DNA of 53,108 nucleotides from Paracoccaceae bacterium (lineage in GTDB: Bacteria; Pseudomonadota; Alphaproteobacteria; Rhodobacterales; Rhodobacteraceae), in the NCBI GenBank assembly GCA_027351005.1, contig DAIEJF010000226.1:1-53108 (forward strand). Reading direction: 5' to 3'. The notes under the pieces were generated by a model. The model made no database searches. It had not been told where the DNA came from and saw only the letters and a list, made by a program, of their open reading frames with translations. Both the position numbers and the translations under genes were made by a program. Below are positions 8,413 to 16,572 of the stretch, piece after piece. The first letter of the stretch is position 1. Each line of letters starts with the position of its first letter.

Positions 8413-10056
8413 TTACTCGGCCACCTTCAGGCGGCTTTCCACCAGAAGCCCTTCCTCGTCGAGGATGGGATAGGCGACAGAGGCGACATGCGCGTTGATC
8501 CGTTTCAGGTCGCGCAGCATGTCGAGGTGCAGCGACGAGGTTTGCAGGCTGTCGGTCTGCCCGCCGCGCAGCCGCTGGAAGTGGCGCTCGGCCGACTCGC
8601 GTTCCATCCGGCGGATGTCGACCTTGGCTTCCACCAGCTTGCGCGCCAGCGTCTTGTCGCGGCTCATGAAGATCGTCTGGGCGATGCGCATGTTTTCCTG
8701 CGTGGTCAGGAACAGCGCCGTCAGTTCGCGATAGCCTTCGTCGGAAAAGCGCAGGCCAAGGCCCACCTTCTTTTCCACCTGCCCCGACAGCCCCTTGTCC
8801 AGAATGTCGCCGATGTGTTCGAGGTTGATGACGTAGTCCAGCACCGCGATGGCGCGGCGCTTCTCGGTCTCGCCCCCGGCAGGGCCGAGGCGGGCAAGGT
8901 AGACCTTCACCGCCTGTTGCAGCGTGTCGACCCGGTCATCCAGTTGCGCCACCTCGCGCAGCGGCAGCGGGTCATTGGTGCGGAAGGCGGTCATCACCAG
9001 CACCATCATGCGTTCCACCAGGTCGCCGATGGCCAGCGCCTCGCGGCTGGCGCCGGTCAGCGCCAGCACGGGCTGTTCCAGCGCGGCATCATCCAGCCAG
9101 CGCGGGGTCACCGCGTCGGTCGCCGTCTCGTCCGGCACCGCCCGCGCCATGGCGCTGCCCAGAAGGCCCGCGAAGGGCGCCGTCACCGCGGCCAGCACGA
9201 TGTTGAACGCCAGATGCGCGGCCACCGGCAGGCCCGCCCCGGCGGCCCCCTCTGCGGCCAGCGCAGCCCCCAGAACCCCGGCCAGTGGCATCGCGATCAG
9301 GCAGCCCAGACCCCGCACGGCCAGATTGCCCAGCGTCACGCGCCGCGCCGCCGCCCCGGCCTTCAGGGTCGCCAGCACCGGCGGGATCGCCCCGCCGAAG
9401 TTCGCGCCCAGCACCATCGCCACCGCCAGCGCGGGCGTCAGGCTGCCATGCGCGGCCAGCGGCAGCAGCAGCACGATCACCGCCAGCGACGAGGCGCAAA
9501 GCACCGCAAGCCCCGCGGCCACCGCGAAGGCCACCGGCCAGGCCCCACCCAGCAACCCCAGGAAGGCCGCCAGCGCCGGGGAATCGCGCATCGGCGCCGA
9601 GGCCGTCTCCAGCAGCGTCACCGACAGCAAGAGCAGGCCCGCCCCGATCAGCGCCAGCCCCAGCCCGGTGGCCCGGGGCGACTTGCGTCGCCGCAGCAGG
9701 TAGCCCACCGCGATCAGCACGGGCGAGATTGCGGTGATCCCGGCGGAGACGAACCAGGCCGTCAGCGCGGTGCCAAGGTTGGCCCCCAGCAGCACGATCT
9801 GCGCCTTGCGGCCGGCGATCATTCCCTGTGCCGCAAAATCCGCCGTCATCAGCGCCGTGGCGGTCGAGGATTGCATCCCGATGGTGGCCACCAGCCCCGA
9901 CAGGAAGGCGCGCACGCCGTTACGGGTTCCCAGCCCCAGCACCATGCGAAGGCGCAGGCCAAAGCCTTCGGTCGCGCCGTCACGGACAAGGCGAAGACCG
10001 AACAGAAGCAGGCACACGGCACCCGCCAGGTTGAGCAGGACGGTGAAGGATTCCAA
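8413..10056 (-). CDS. Na/Pi cotransporter family protein (NptA type) with PhoU-like tail
   Basis: 547 aa. The N-terminal part has two repeats of the Na/phosphate symporter fold. GLRLVRDGATEGFGLRLR with GMQSSTATALM belongs to the first, and GANFGGAIPPVLATLK to the second, where sodium and phosphate are bound in the family. The C-terminal 200 residues form a helical PhoU-like domain (LALTGASREALAIGDLVERMMV... and VINLEHIGDILDKGLSGQVEKK). Role: inorganic phosphate uptake at the inner membrane, or by family precedent phosphate efflux balance. A Pho-box-like element lies about 40 nt upstream (10096-10113), suggesting PhoB control. It converges on sbmA. Confidence 0.9.
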   Translation of the reverse strand: MESFTVLLNLAGAVCLLLFGLRLVRDGATEGFGLRLRMVLGLGTRNGVRAFLSGLVATIGMQSSTATALMTADFAAQGMIAGRKAQIVLLGANLGTALTAWFVSAGITAISPVLIAVGYLLRRRKSPRATGLGLALIGAGLLLLSVTLLETASAPMRDSPALAAFLGLLGGAWPVAFAVAAGLAVLCASSLAVIVLLLPLAAHGSLTPALAVAMVLGANFGGAIPPVLATLKAGAAARRVTLGNLAVRGLGCLIAMPLAGVLGAALAAEGAAGAGLPVAAHLAFNIVLAAVTAPFAGLLGSAMARAVPDETATDAVTPRWLDDAALEQPVLALTGASREALAIGDLVERMMVLVMTAFRTNDPLPLREVAQLDDRVDTLQQAVKVYLARLGPAGGETEKRRAIAVLDYVINLEHIGDILDKGLSGQVEKKVGLGLRFSDEGYRELTALFLTTQENMRIAQTIFMSRDKTLARKLVEAKVDIRRMERESAERHFQRLRGGQTDSLQTSSLHLDMLRDLKRINAHVASVAYPILDEEGLLVESRLKVAE

Positions 10057-10095
10057 GGGGTGCCTTTGCAGAAGGGCCGGAGGGAACCGGCCGTG

Positions 10096-10113
10096 TTGTC
10101 ATAATTCTGTTAC
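10096..10113 (+). promoter_or_regulatory. Pho-box-like element upstream of the Na/Pi cotransporter gene
   Basis: TTGTCAT (10096-10102), AATT, CTGTTAC (10107-10113): two 7-bp direct repeats with a 4-nt spacer, close to the PhoB consensus CTGTCAT-N4-CTGT(A/C)AC. The repeats read on the plus strand while the gene runs on the minus strand. The element is also partly palindromic, with TTGTAAC on the other strand. Orientation is therefore unusual, which lowers confidence. Confidence 0.45.
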
Positions 10114-10213
10114 AAATCGGCCGGTGTCGCGCCCGTGTCAATGCCCGCTTGCGTGATCGGCCGGAAAGGGCGCGCCGCGGTCGGCCGGTCCTCGCGGTGG
10201 GGCACACCGATGG

Positions 10214-10241
10214 AAAAGGGCGCGGCAAGGATGCCGCGCCC
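10214..10241 (-). terminator. Rho-independent terminator after gabD
   Basis: On the minus strand GGGCGCGGC (10241-10233), a 6-nt loop and GCCGCGCCC (10226-10218) form a 9-bp stem followed by TTTT (10217-10214). It lies 24 nt after the gabD stop. Confidence 0.8.
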
Positions 10242-10265
10242 GCACCCGTCGTGCCTGCGCCGACC

Positions 10266-11744
10266 CTACACCGACAGGCAGATGTATTTCATTTCCAGAT
10301 AGTCCTCGATCCCGTGGTGGCTGCCTTCGCGGCCAAGCCCGGACTGCTTGACCCCGCCGAAGGGCGCGACCTCGGTCGAGATCAGGCCGGTGTTCACCCC
10401 CACCATGCCGTATTCCAGCGCCTCTTGCACCCGCGTGATGCGACCGATGTCGCGGGCATAGAAGTAGCTTGCCAGACCAAAGATCGTATCATTGGCCAGC
10501 CGGATCGCCTCTTCCTCGGTCTCGAACTTGTAGAGCGGCGCAAGGGGGCCGAAGGTTTCCTCGTTCGACACCTTCATGCCCGGCGTCACGCCGGTGACGA
10601 CAGTGGGCTGGAAGAAGGTGCCGCCCAGCGCATGCCGTCCGCCGCCGACCACGATCTTGCCGCCGCCCGCCAGCACGTCGGCGATGTGCTCTTCCACCTT
10701 CGCCACCGCGGCTTCGTTGATCAGCGGCCCCAGGTCGGTGCCCGCCACCAGCCCGTCGCCCACGTTCAGCTTTTCCACCGCCGCCGACAGCTTCGCGGCG
10801 AAGGCGTCATAGACCCCGGCCTGAACGTAGATGCGGTTGGCGCAGACGCAGGTCTGCCCGTTGTTGCGGTACTTGGAGATCATCGCCCCCTCGACCGCCT
10901 TGTCCAGGTCGGCATCGTCGAAGACGATGAAGGGCGCGTTGCCGCCAAGCTCCATGCTGCACTTCATCACCTGATCCGCCGCCTGCCGCAGCAGGATGCG
11001 CCCCACCTCGGTCGAGCCAGTGAAGGTCAGCTTGCGCACCACGGGGTTTTCGCAGAACTCCTTGCCGATCTCGGGCGAACGGTTCGACGGAATGACCGAG
11101 AAGATGCCCGCGGGCACCCCGGCGCGTTCGGCCAGCACCGCGATCGCCAGCGCCGACAGGGGCGTGTCCTCGGCGGGTTTCGCGATGAAGGCGCAGCCCA
11201 CCGCCAGCGCGGGGCCGCATTTGCGGGTAATCATCGCATTGGGGAAGTTCCACGGCGTAATCGAGCCCACCACCCCGATCGGCTGCTTGATGACGGTGAT
11301 GCGCTTGTCACGCTGGTGGCCGGGGATGGTTTCGCCATAGACGCGCTTGGCCTCTTCGGCGAACCACTCGATGAAGCTTGCGCCATAGGCGATCTCGCCC
11401 TTGGCCTCGTTGAAGGGCTTGCCCATCTCGGCGGTCAGGATGCGGGCCAGATCGTCCTGATTGGCCATCATCAGGTCAAACCACTTGCGCAGGATGGCGG
11501 CGCGCTCCTTGCCGGTGCGGGCGGCCCATTCCTTCTGCGCGCCTTCCGCCGCCGCGATGGCGCGGGCGGTTTCGGCGCGGCCGAGGTTTGCAACATGGCA
11601 GATCACGTCGCCGCGTGCCGGGTTCAGCACCGTAAAGGTGCTGCCATCATCGGCATCGACCCAAGCGCCGCCCAGATAGGCCTTGGTGACCAGAAGCGAG
11701 GGGTCTTTCAGCAACGCGCGCAGATCGGTAACGGAATCGAGCAT
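10266..11744 (-). CDS. gabD: NAD(P)-dependent succinate-semialdehyde dehydrogenase
   Basis: 492 aa member of the aldehyde dehydrogenase superfamily, closest by eye to GabD, which oxidises succinate semialdehyde to succinate in GABA/polyamine catabolism. The NAD-fold motif GSITPWNFPNAM is at about 160-171, FTGSTEVGR at 241-249, the general base Glu265 lies in MELGGNAPFIV and the nucleophile Cys299 in NNGQTCVCANR. The C-terminus GVKQSGLGREGSHHGIEDYLEMKYIC is typical of GabD. The ATG at 11744 was preferred over one 51 nt upstream because GGAGG precedes it at 7 nt. It stands alone, with its own terminator. Other semialdehyde substrates (for example glutarate semialdehyde) cannot be excluded. Confidence 0.88.
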   Translation of the reverse strand: MLDSVTDLRALLKDPSLLVTKAYLGGAWVDADDGSTFTVLNPARGDVICHVANLGRAETARAIAAAEGAQKEWAARTGKERAAILRKWFDLMMANQDDLARILTAEMGKPFNEAKGEIAYGASFIEWFAEEAKRVYGETIPGHQRDKRITVIKQPIGVVGSITPWNFPNAMITRKCGPALAVGCAFIAKPAEDTPLSALAIAVLAERAGVPAGIFSVIPSNRSPEIGKEFCENPVVRKLTFTGSTEVGRILLRQAADQVMKCSMELGGNAPFIVFDDADLDKAVEGAMISKYRNNGQTCVCANRIYVQAGVYDAFAAKLSAAVEKLNVGDGLVAGTDLGPLINEAAVAKVEEHIADVLAGGGKIVVGGGRHALGGTFFQPTVVTGVTPGMKVSNEETFGPLAPLYKFETEEEAIRLANDTIFGLASYFYARDIGRITRVQEALEYGMVGVNTGLISTEVAPFGGVKQSGLGREGSHHGIEDYLEMKYICLSV

Positions 11745-11869
11745 GGGGGCCTCCATGAAACGGGATGCGTCATGGAAACCACCCGGCGGCGGCATTGTCC
11801 AGCCGGGCGGGGGCTGGCCCTTGCCTGCCCGCCCGGTCTAGGATCGCCCCGCAAGAGGAGAACCGAGCG

Positions 11870-12664
11870 ATGGACGACCCCGATACCGCCTATTCCAATG
11901 GCCGCTTCATTCCGGGGGCCGAGACCTATGCCCCCCGCTGGGCGGCCGAGGCCGAGGCCTTCCGCGCGGCCCTTGGCCCCTGCGCGCGGCTGGGGCTTGC
12001 CTATGGTCCCGGCGCGCGGCAGTGGCTGGACCTGTTCCTGCCAGAGGGCGCGCCGAAGGGGCTCATGGTCTTCATCCACGGCGGCTACTGGATGAGCTTC
12101 GGCCCGCGCGACTGGTCGGGCTTTGCCCAGGGGGCGCTGGACCGTGGCTGGGCCTGCGCCATGCCGGGCTATACCATCGCACCCGAAGGCCGCATCGCCG
12201 CGATGACGGTCGAGGTCGGCCGCGCCATCGCCCGTGCCGCGGCCGAGGTTGCGGGCCCCATCGCCGTCACCGGTCATTCCGCGGGCGGCCACCTGACCGC
12301 ACGGATGTTCTGCGAAAACGCCCCCCTGCCGCCCGAGGTGGCGGCGCGGCTTGTCTCCGGCGTGCCGATCTCGCCCCTGTCGGATCTGCGCCCGCTCTGC
12401 GCGACCGCAATGAACGCGACGCTGAAGATCGACGCGGCCGAGGCGCTGGCCGAAAGCCCCGCGCTCTTGCCGCGCCGGGCGGGGGGGCGGGTCACCGTCT
12501 GGGTCGGCGGGGCCGAGCGGCCCGCTTTCCTCGATCAGGCCCGCTGGCTGTCAGACGCCTGGGCCTGCCCGGCCCACATCGCGCCGCGGCTTCACCACTT
12601 CAACGTCATCGACGATCTGGCCCGGCCGGATTCGCGGCTGATCGAGACGCTGCTCGACCTATAG
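11870..12664 (+). CDS. Alpha/beta hydrolase, arylformamidase-like
   Basis: 264 aa alpha/beta hydrolase. HGGYW (residues 70-74) is the oxyanion-hole motif and GHSAGG (135-140) the nucleophile elbow with Ser137. The HGGxW form is characteristic of animal/yeast-type kynurenine formamidases (AFMID/BNA7), which hydrolyse N-formylkynurenine; related bacterial proteins are also annotated as esterases. Tryptophan 2,3-dioxygenase, which makes N-formylkynurenine, is encoded 22 kb away in this window, which makes the formamidase reading attractive but not proven. The ATG at 11870 has AGAGGAG 9 nt upstream. Its last 6 nt overlap the 3' end of the convergent gene at 12659-13219. Confidence 0.72.
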   Translation: MDDPDTAYSNGRFIPGAETYAPRWAAEAEAFRAALGPCARLGLAYGPGARQWLDLFLPEGAPKGLMVFIHGGYWMSFGPRDWSGFAQGALDRGWACAMPGYTIAPEGRIAAMTVEVGRAIARAAAEVAGPIAVTGHSAGGHLTARMFCENAPLPPEVAARLVSGVPISPLSDLRPLCATAMNATLKIDAAEALAESPALLPRRAGGRVTVWVGGAERPAFLDQARWLSDAWACPAHIAPRLHHFNVIDDLARPDSRLIETLLDL

Positions 12665-13219
12665 GCCGAACTTCTCCAGCCCGGAAAAGTCGATCTTCTG
12701 CAGCAGGGGCAGCATCTTTTCCGGATCGGCCCCCTGGGCCTGCACAAGCACCTGCGTGCCCACCAGCGCCGAGAGCGTGCCATCCTGGTTAAGGAACTTC
12801 CGGTCGCCCACCTTCACGATCTTGCCCATCTGCGCCATCATGACCGTGTTGCCCAGGATGGTCGCCATCGATGCCACCATGCTGTTGTTGGCCATCAGGG
12901 TGATCTTGAATTCGGTGTCGCCCTCGGCATAGCTCGCCTCGGCGCCCACGCCGCCCCTCATCACGTTCAGGCCCTGGTTGATGTCTGCAGTGTCGGTGCG
13001 GGTCCAGCCATCGGGTGCGGCGGGCAGAAAGGCCGCAAGCGCGCCGCCGCGCTTGGTCTGCATCAGTTGCTGGGCATAGGCGGCCTCGTCCATCGCGTCC
13101 TTCACCTTGCCCGCCTGATAGGCGGCAAGCGCCCCCTTCAGGCTGTCCTCGATCTCGTCGGCCAGGGCGACACCGGCGATCAGGGTCAGAACGGTCGTCA
13201 TCAGGAAAATGCGCTGCAT
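12659..13219 (-). CDS. Secreted conserved protein of unknown function
   Basis: 186 aa. The N-terminus (MQRIFLMTTVLTLIAGVALA, then DEIED) is a clear Sec signal peptide with ALA cleavage at about residue 20, so the mature protein is periplasmic or secreted. The mature part is mixed alpha/beta, with few cysteines, a QAGKVKDAMDEAAYAQQLM helical stretch and a long central EASYAEGDTEFKITLMANN region. I do not recognise a catalytic motif. It resembles small periplasmic proteins of unknown function found in Rhodobacterales, but this is only an impression. Convergent with the arylformamidase-like gene, overlapping by 6 nt. Confidence 0.75.
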   Translation of the reverse strand: MQRIFLMTTVLTLIAGVALADEIEDSLKGALAAYQAGKVKDAMDEAAYAQQLMQTKRGGALAAFLPAAPDGWTRTDTADINQGLNVMRGGVGAEASYAEGDTEFKITLMANNSMVASMATILGNTVMMAQMGKIVKVGDRKFLNQDGTLSALVGTQVLVQAQGADPEKMLPLLQKIDFSGLEKFGL

Positions 13220-13279
13220 CGGAAGCTCCCGCGGAAATGCCGCGATGCTACGCCCGCCGCGCCCGCCGGGGCAAGCCGC

Positions 13280-14245
13280 TCAGCCGAAGCGCGTGACCCA
13301 GGCCGGTTGCAGATCGCCCGGCGTCGGCGTGGCCAGCCACACGGCCCGGGCGATGGCGCGCGCCAGACAGCAGGCCGCGGCATGGCCCAGAAGGTAGGCG
13401 TCGGTCGCCGGATCGGGCAGCGGTTTTACCCCCGTGGCGGCCGCAAAGACCAGATCGCCGTCGAACGGCGTATGCGAGGGAACCAGCGCCCGGGCCATCC
13501 CGTCCTGCGCGGCGGTGGCCATGCGCAAGGCCTGCGCCTGGGTCAGCACGGCATCGGTGGCCACGATGGCGATGGTCGTGGCCTCGCCCATGCGTTTGCC
13601 CGGTGCGGGCTCGGCCGCCGGGGCGAAGGCCCGCGCCACGCCCCGCCCGCCGAATTCCGACCCGAGTTCCCAGGGCGCGGCCCAGAACTCCGGCCCGTCG
13701 CCGACCGTGGCCTGCCCCAGCGCGTTCACCGCCACCAGCGCCCCCACGGTGATTCCGTTGTCCAGCACCGCCGAGGCCGAACCCAGGCCCCCCTTCAGGT
13801 TGCCCGTCGTGGCCCCGGTCCCCGCGCCGACACTGCCCAGCGCGAAATCGGCTGCCGCCGCCCGCAACGCGGTCAGCCCCAGCGCCTTGTAGGGGTTTAC
13901 CGTCCAGTCCTTCCGCCCGCCGTTCAAAAGGTCGAACAGGATCGCGCCCGGCACGATGGGCACCCGCTGGTCGCCCACCGCATACCCGCGCCCCATCGCG
14001 CGCAGCCCGTCGGCCACCCCCGACGCGGCATCAAGCCCAAAGGCCGAGCCGCCCGACAGCACCAGCGCATCCACCTCCTGCACCAGCCGGTCGGGGGCCA
14101 GCAGGTCGGTTTCCCGCGTTCCCGGCGCGCCCCCCATCACGTTGACCGCGGCGACGAAGGGCCGATCGCCCACCAGCACGGTGGCCCCCGATCGCAGCCG
14201 GTCGTCCTGCGCGTTGCCCACCCGCAGCCCCGCCACATCGGTCAT
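13280..14245 (-). CDS. P1 (S58/DmpA-NylC) family peptidase
   Basis: 321 aa. Belongs to the N-terminal-nucleophile hydrolase group that includes the aminopeptidase DmpA and the nylon-oligomer hydrolase NylC. These self-cleave to expose a Ser or Thr nucleophile. Family signatures: LSGGSAFGLDAASGVADGL (63-81), GSVGAGTGATTGNLKGGLGSAS (137-158) and ATTIAIVATDA (222-232), where Thr223 or Thr224 would be the new N-terminus by analogy with NylC. The ATG at 14245 is preceded by GAGGAA; a longer in-frame start lacks such a site and reaches into the SDR gene. It may be the last gene of the unit that begins with the peptide ABC transporter, though a hairpin at 14312-14332 lies in between. Confidence 0.85.
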   Translation of the reverse strand: MTDVAGLRVGNAQDDRLRSGATVLVGDRPFVAAVNVMGGAPGTRETDLLAPDRLVQEVDALVLSGGSAFGLDAASGVADGLRAMGRGYAVGDQRVPIVPGAILFDLLNGGRKDWTVNPYKALGLTALRAAAADFALGSVGAGTGATTGNLKGGLGSASAVLDNGITVGALVAVNALGQATVGDGPEFWAAPWELGSEFGGRGVARAFAPAAEPAPGKRMGEATTIAIVATDAVLTQAQALRMATAAQDGMARALVPSHTPFDGDLVFAAATGVKPLPDPATDAYLLGHAAACCLARAIARAVWLATPTPGDLQPAWVTRFG

Positions 14246-14294
14246 CAGGTTCCTCGGCCCCGGTCTCACGCGCCTCTCCCCATTTTCGGTCCGC

Positions 14295-14332
14295 AAATAT
14301 CCCGCGGGGGTCCGGGGGCGCGAAGCCCCCGG
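14295..14332 (-). repeat. GC-rich intergenic hairpin element, terminator-like
   Basis: CCGGGGGC (14312-14319), five loop bases and GCCCCCGG (14325-14332) form an 8-bp stem, flanked by AAATATCCCGCGGGGGT. I recognise this general form as a frequent intergenic element in Rhodobacterales genomes (from memory, not searched). It lies directly after the SDR gene and probably terminates or attenuates its transcript; the T-run on the minus strand is weak. Confidence 0.5.
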
Positions 14333-14340
14333 CCGCCGGT

Positions 14341-15081
14341 TCAGATGCAGCGCCCGCCGTCCACTTCCAGCGCCACGCCGGTGATCATGCTCGCCTCGGG
14401 CGAGCACAGGAAGACCGCCGCCGCGCCCATGTCGGCGGGGGTGGAAAACCGCCCCAGCGGGATCGTCGTCAGGAACTTCGCCCGCATCTCTGGCGTGTCT
14501 TCACCCATGAAGCTTTTCAGCAGGGGCGTTTCCCCGGCCACCGGGCAGATCGCGTTGACGCGCACGCCCGCGGGGGCGAGTTCCACCGCCATCGACTTCG
14601 TGGCGGTAATCATCCACCCCTTCGACGCGTTGTACCAGCTCAGCCGCGGCCGCGGGCTGAGCCCGGCGGTCGAGGCGACGTTGAGGATCGCGCCCGCCCG
14701 CGCCGCCTTCATCCGCGGCACGATGTGGCGCGCGGTCAGGAAGACCGACTTCGCGTTGACGGCCAGCACCCGGTCGAACTCTGCCTCGGTCACGTCCTCC
14801 ATCGGCTGCGGCAGGTGGGTGATGCCCGCGTTGTTGACCAGGATGTCGAGCGTGCCGAAGGCGCCGAAGGCGGCCGCTGCCATGGCTGCGACGCTTGCGT
14901 CATTGCTCACGTCCACCGCCTGCGCCAGCCCGCCCACCTCGGCCGCGACCGCCTCGGCCGCGGCGCGGTTCAGGTCGGCCACCATCACCCGCGCGCCTTC
15001 TGCCGCGAAAGCGCGCACGATGCCCGCCCCAAAGCCCGAGCCGCCGCCCGTCACGATCGCCGTCCTGCCCGCCAGCCGCAT
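14341..15081 (-). CDS. SDR-family oxidoreductase
   Basis: 246 aa classical short-chain dehydrogenase/reductase. Cofactor motif TGGGSGFG at 11-18, NNAG at 83-86, catalytic Ser137, and Tyr150/Lys154 in WYNASK. The acidic residue in VADLNRA (Asp36) points to NAD(H) rather than NADP(H). The substrate, an alcohol or ketone, is unknown. AGGAGG lies 6 nt before the ATG at 15081, so the 10-residue longer start was rejected. It follows the (interrupted) aldehyde dehydrogenase by 42 nt, so the pair may have worked as consecutive alcohol and aldehyde oxidation steps on a compound imported by the ABC transporter upstream; that is inference. Confidence 0.88.
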   Translation of the reverse strand: MRLAGRTAIVTGGGSGFGAGIVRAFAAEGARVMVADLNRAAAEAVAAEVGGLAQAVDVSNDASVAAMAAAAFGAFGTLDILVNNAGITHLPQPMEDVTEAEFDRVLAVNAKSVFLTARHIVPRMKAARAGAILNVASTAGLSPRPRLSWYNASKGWMITATKSMAVELAPAGVRVNAICPVAGETPLLKSFMGEDTPEMRAKFLTTIPLGRFSTPADMGAAAVFLCSPEASMITGVALEVDGGRCI

Positions 15082-15123
15082 CCCGTCCTCCTGCTCGCTG
15101 CGATCTTTCACGGAAAAATCGCC

Positions 15124-16572
15124 CTATCCGTGGTGCGCCGCAACCGTCTTCAGCACCGAAAAGCCGTAGAGCGCCTCGAACCCCTTCTCGCGCCCATGTC
15201 CAGACAGCCCGACGCCACCGAAGGGCAGTTCGACCCCGCCCCCCGCGCCATAGTTGTTCAGGAACACCTGCCCGGCGCGCAGCCGCTTCGCCATGCGCAA
15301 TGCCCGGCTGCCGTTTTCGGTCCAGCAGCCGGCAACAAGGCCGTAGCCCGTGCCATTGGCGATGGCTGCCGCGTGATCCTCGTCGTCGAAGGGGATCACC
15401 ACCTGCGCGGGGCCGAAGATCTCCTCTTGCGCCAGCCGGTGATCGGGGCGCACGTCGGCCAGAAGCGCGGGGGCCACATAATGCCCGCCCGCAGGCGCCC
15501 CCTCCACGACCTGCCCGCGCGCGGCCATGGTCAGATCACCGGCCAGCGCCAGGAACCCTTCCACCACAGCCTTTTGTCGGGCCGAGATCAGCGGCCCCAC
15601 GTCCAGGTCTGAAAGCGCCGGGCCCACCTTCAGCGCGCCGTAGCGGGCGGCCATGCGGTCCACCACCTCGGCATAGCGGCTGCGTTCCACCAGGATGCGG
15701 GATGCGGCGGAACAGGTCTGCCCCGCGTTCTGGATGCCCGCGTTCACCAGGAACGGCAGTGCGCGGTCCAGATCCGCATCGGCAAAGACCACCTGCGGGC
15801 TCTTGCCGCCCAGCTCCAGCGTGACCGGCACCACATTGCGCGCCGCTGCCGCCTGCACCAGTTGCCCGACCCCGACCGAGCCGGTGAAGCTCAGGTGCCG
15901 CACGCCGGGATGCGCGGTCAGCGCGGCGCCCGCCTCCTCGCCCAGACCCGGCACCACGTTCAGCGCGCCCGCGGGCAGCCCCGCCTCCTCGGCAAGCCGC
16001 GCGAAGGCCAGCGCGGTCAGACAGGCTTCCTCGGCCGGTTTCAGCACGCAGGCGTTGCCCATCGCCAGCGCCGCCCCGACCGATCGGCCGATGATCTGCA
16101 TGGGATAGTTCCAGGGCACGATGTGGCCCGTCACCCCATGCGGCTCGCGCAGGGTGTAGACGGTGTAGCCGTCGAGGTAGGGGATCGTCTCGCCCATCAG
16201 CTTGTCGGCGGCGCCTGCGTAGAATTCCATGTAGCGGGCCAGCGCCAGCGCATCTGCCCGCGCCTACTTCAGCGGCTTGCCCACGTCGGTCGCCTCGATC
16301 GCCGCCAGATCATCGGCCCGCGCCAGAACCAGCGCGCCGATCCGGGCCAGCACCCGGCCCCGTTCCGCCGCGGTCATCCGCCCCCAGGGCCCCGCAAGCG
16401 CCGCCTCGGCCGCGGCGACCGCCGCGTCGATCTCTGCCGCGCCGCCGCGGGCGATGACGCCGATCTCGGCGCCCGTCGAGGGGTCTTCGAGCGGCAGGGT
16501 CTGGGGCAGGGTCCGCCAGCGCCCCCCGATGAAAACCTGCGCCGGGTCGAACCACAGACGGTCAAGCGGCAT
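15124..16572 (-). pseudogene. Aldehyde dehydrogenase interrupted by an in-frame amber codon
   Basis: Read in one frame from the ATG at 16572 this is a full-length ALDH of about 480 codons. The N-terminal part (IGGRWRTLPQTLPLEDPSTG ... TDVGKPLK) stops at TAG (16266-16264), and the same frame then continues through ARADALALARYMEFYAG to the end at 15124. The downstream part holds all catalytic features: HIVPWNYPM, FTGSVGVG, ELGGKSPQVVF with the general base Glu, and AGQTCSAASR with the Cys nucleophile. The usual residue at the stop would be encoded by CAG, so one C-to-T change explains it. A shorter product could start at the ATG at 16230 but would lack about 100 residues of the NAD-binding domain. 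The start ATG overlaps the ABC ATPase gene by 11 nt. Sequencing error is an alternative. Confidence 0.8.

Noticed and set aside
10149-12095. A 648-codon open frame antisense to gabD
   Set aside because: It mirrors a well-supported gene with catalytic motifs. Its translation is rich in Arg, His, Gln and Gly without domains, as expected from the opposite strand of GC-rich coding DNA.
16264-16266. Amber codon in the ALDH as a site for pyrrolysine or another recoding
   Set aside because: There is no sign of pyl genes or a recoding element. The position in ALDH relatives is an ordinary residue near the start of a helix, so a simple nonsense change or read error is more likely.
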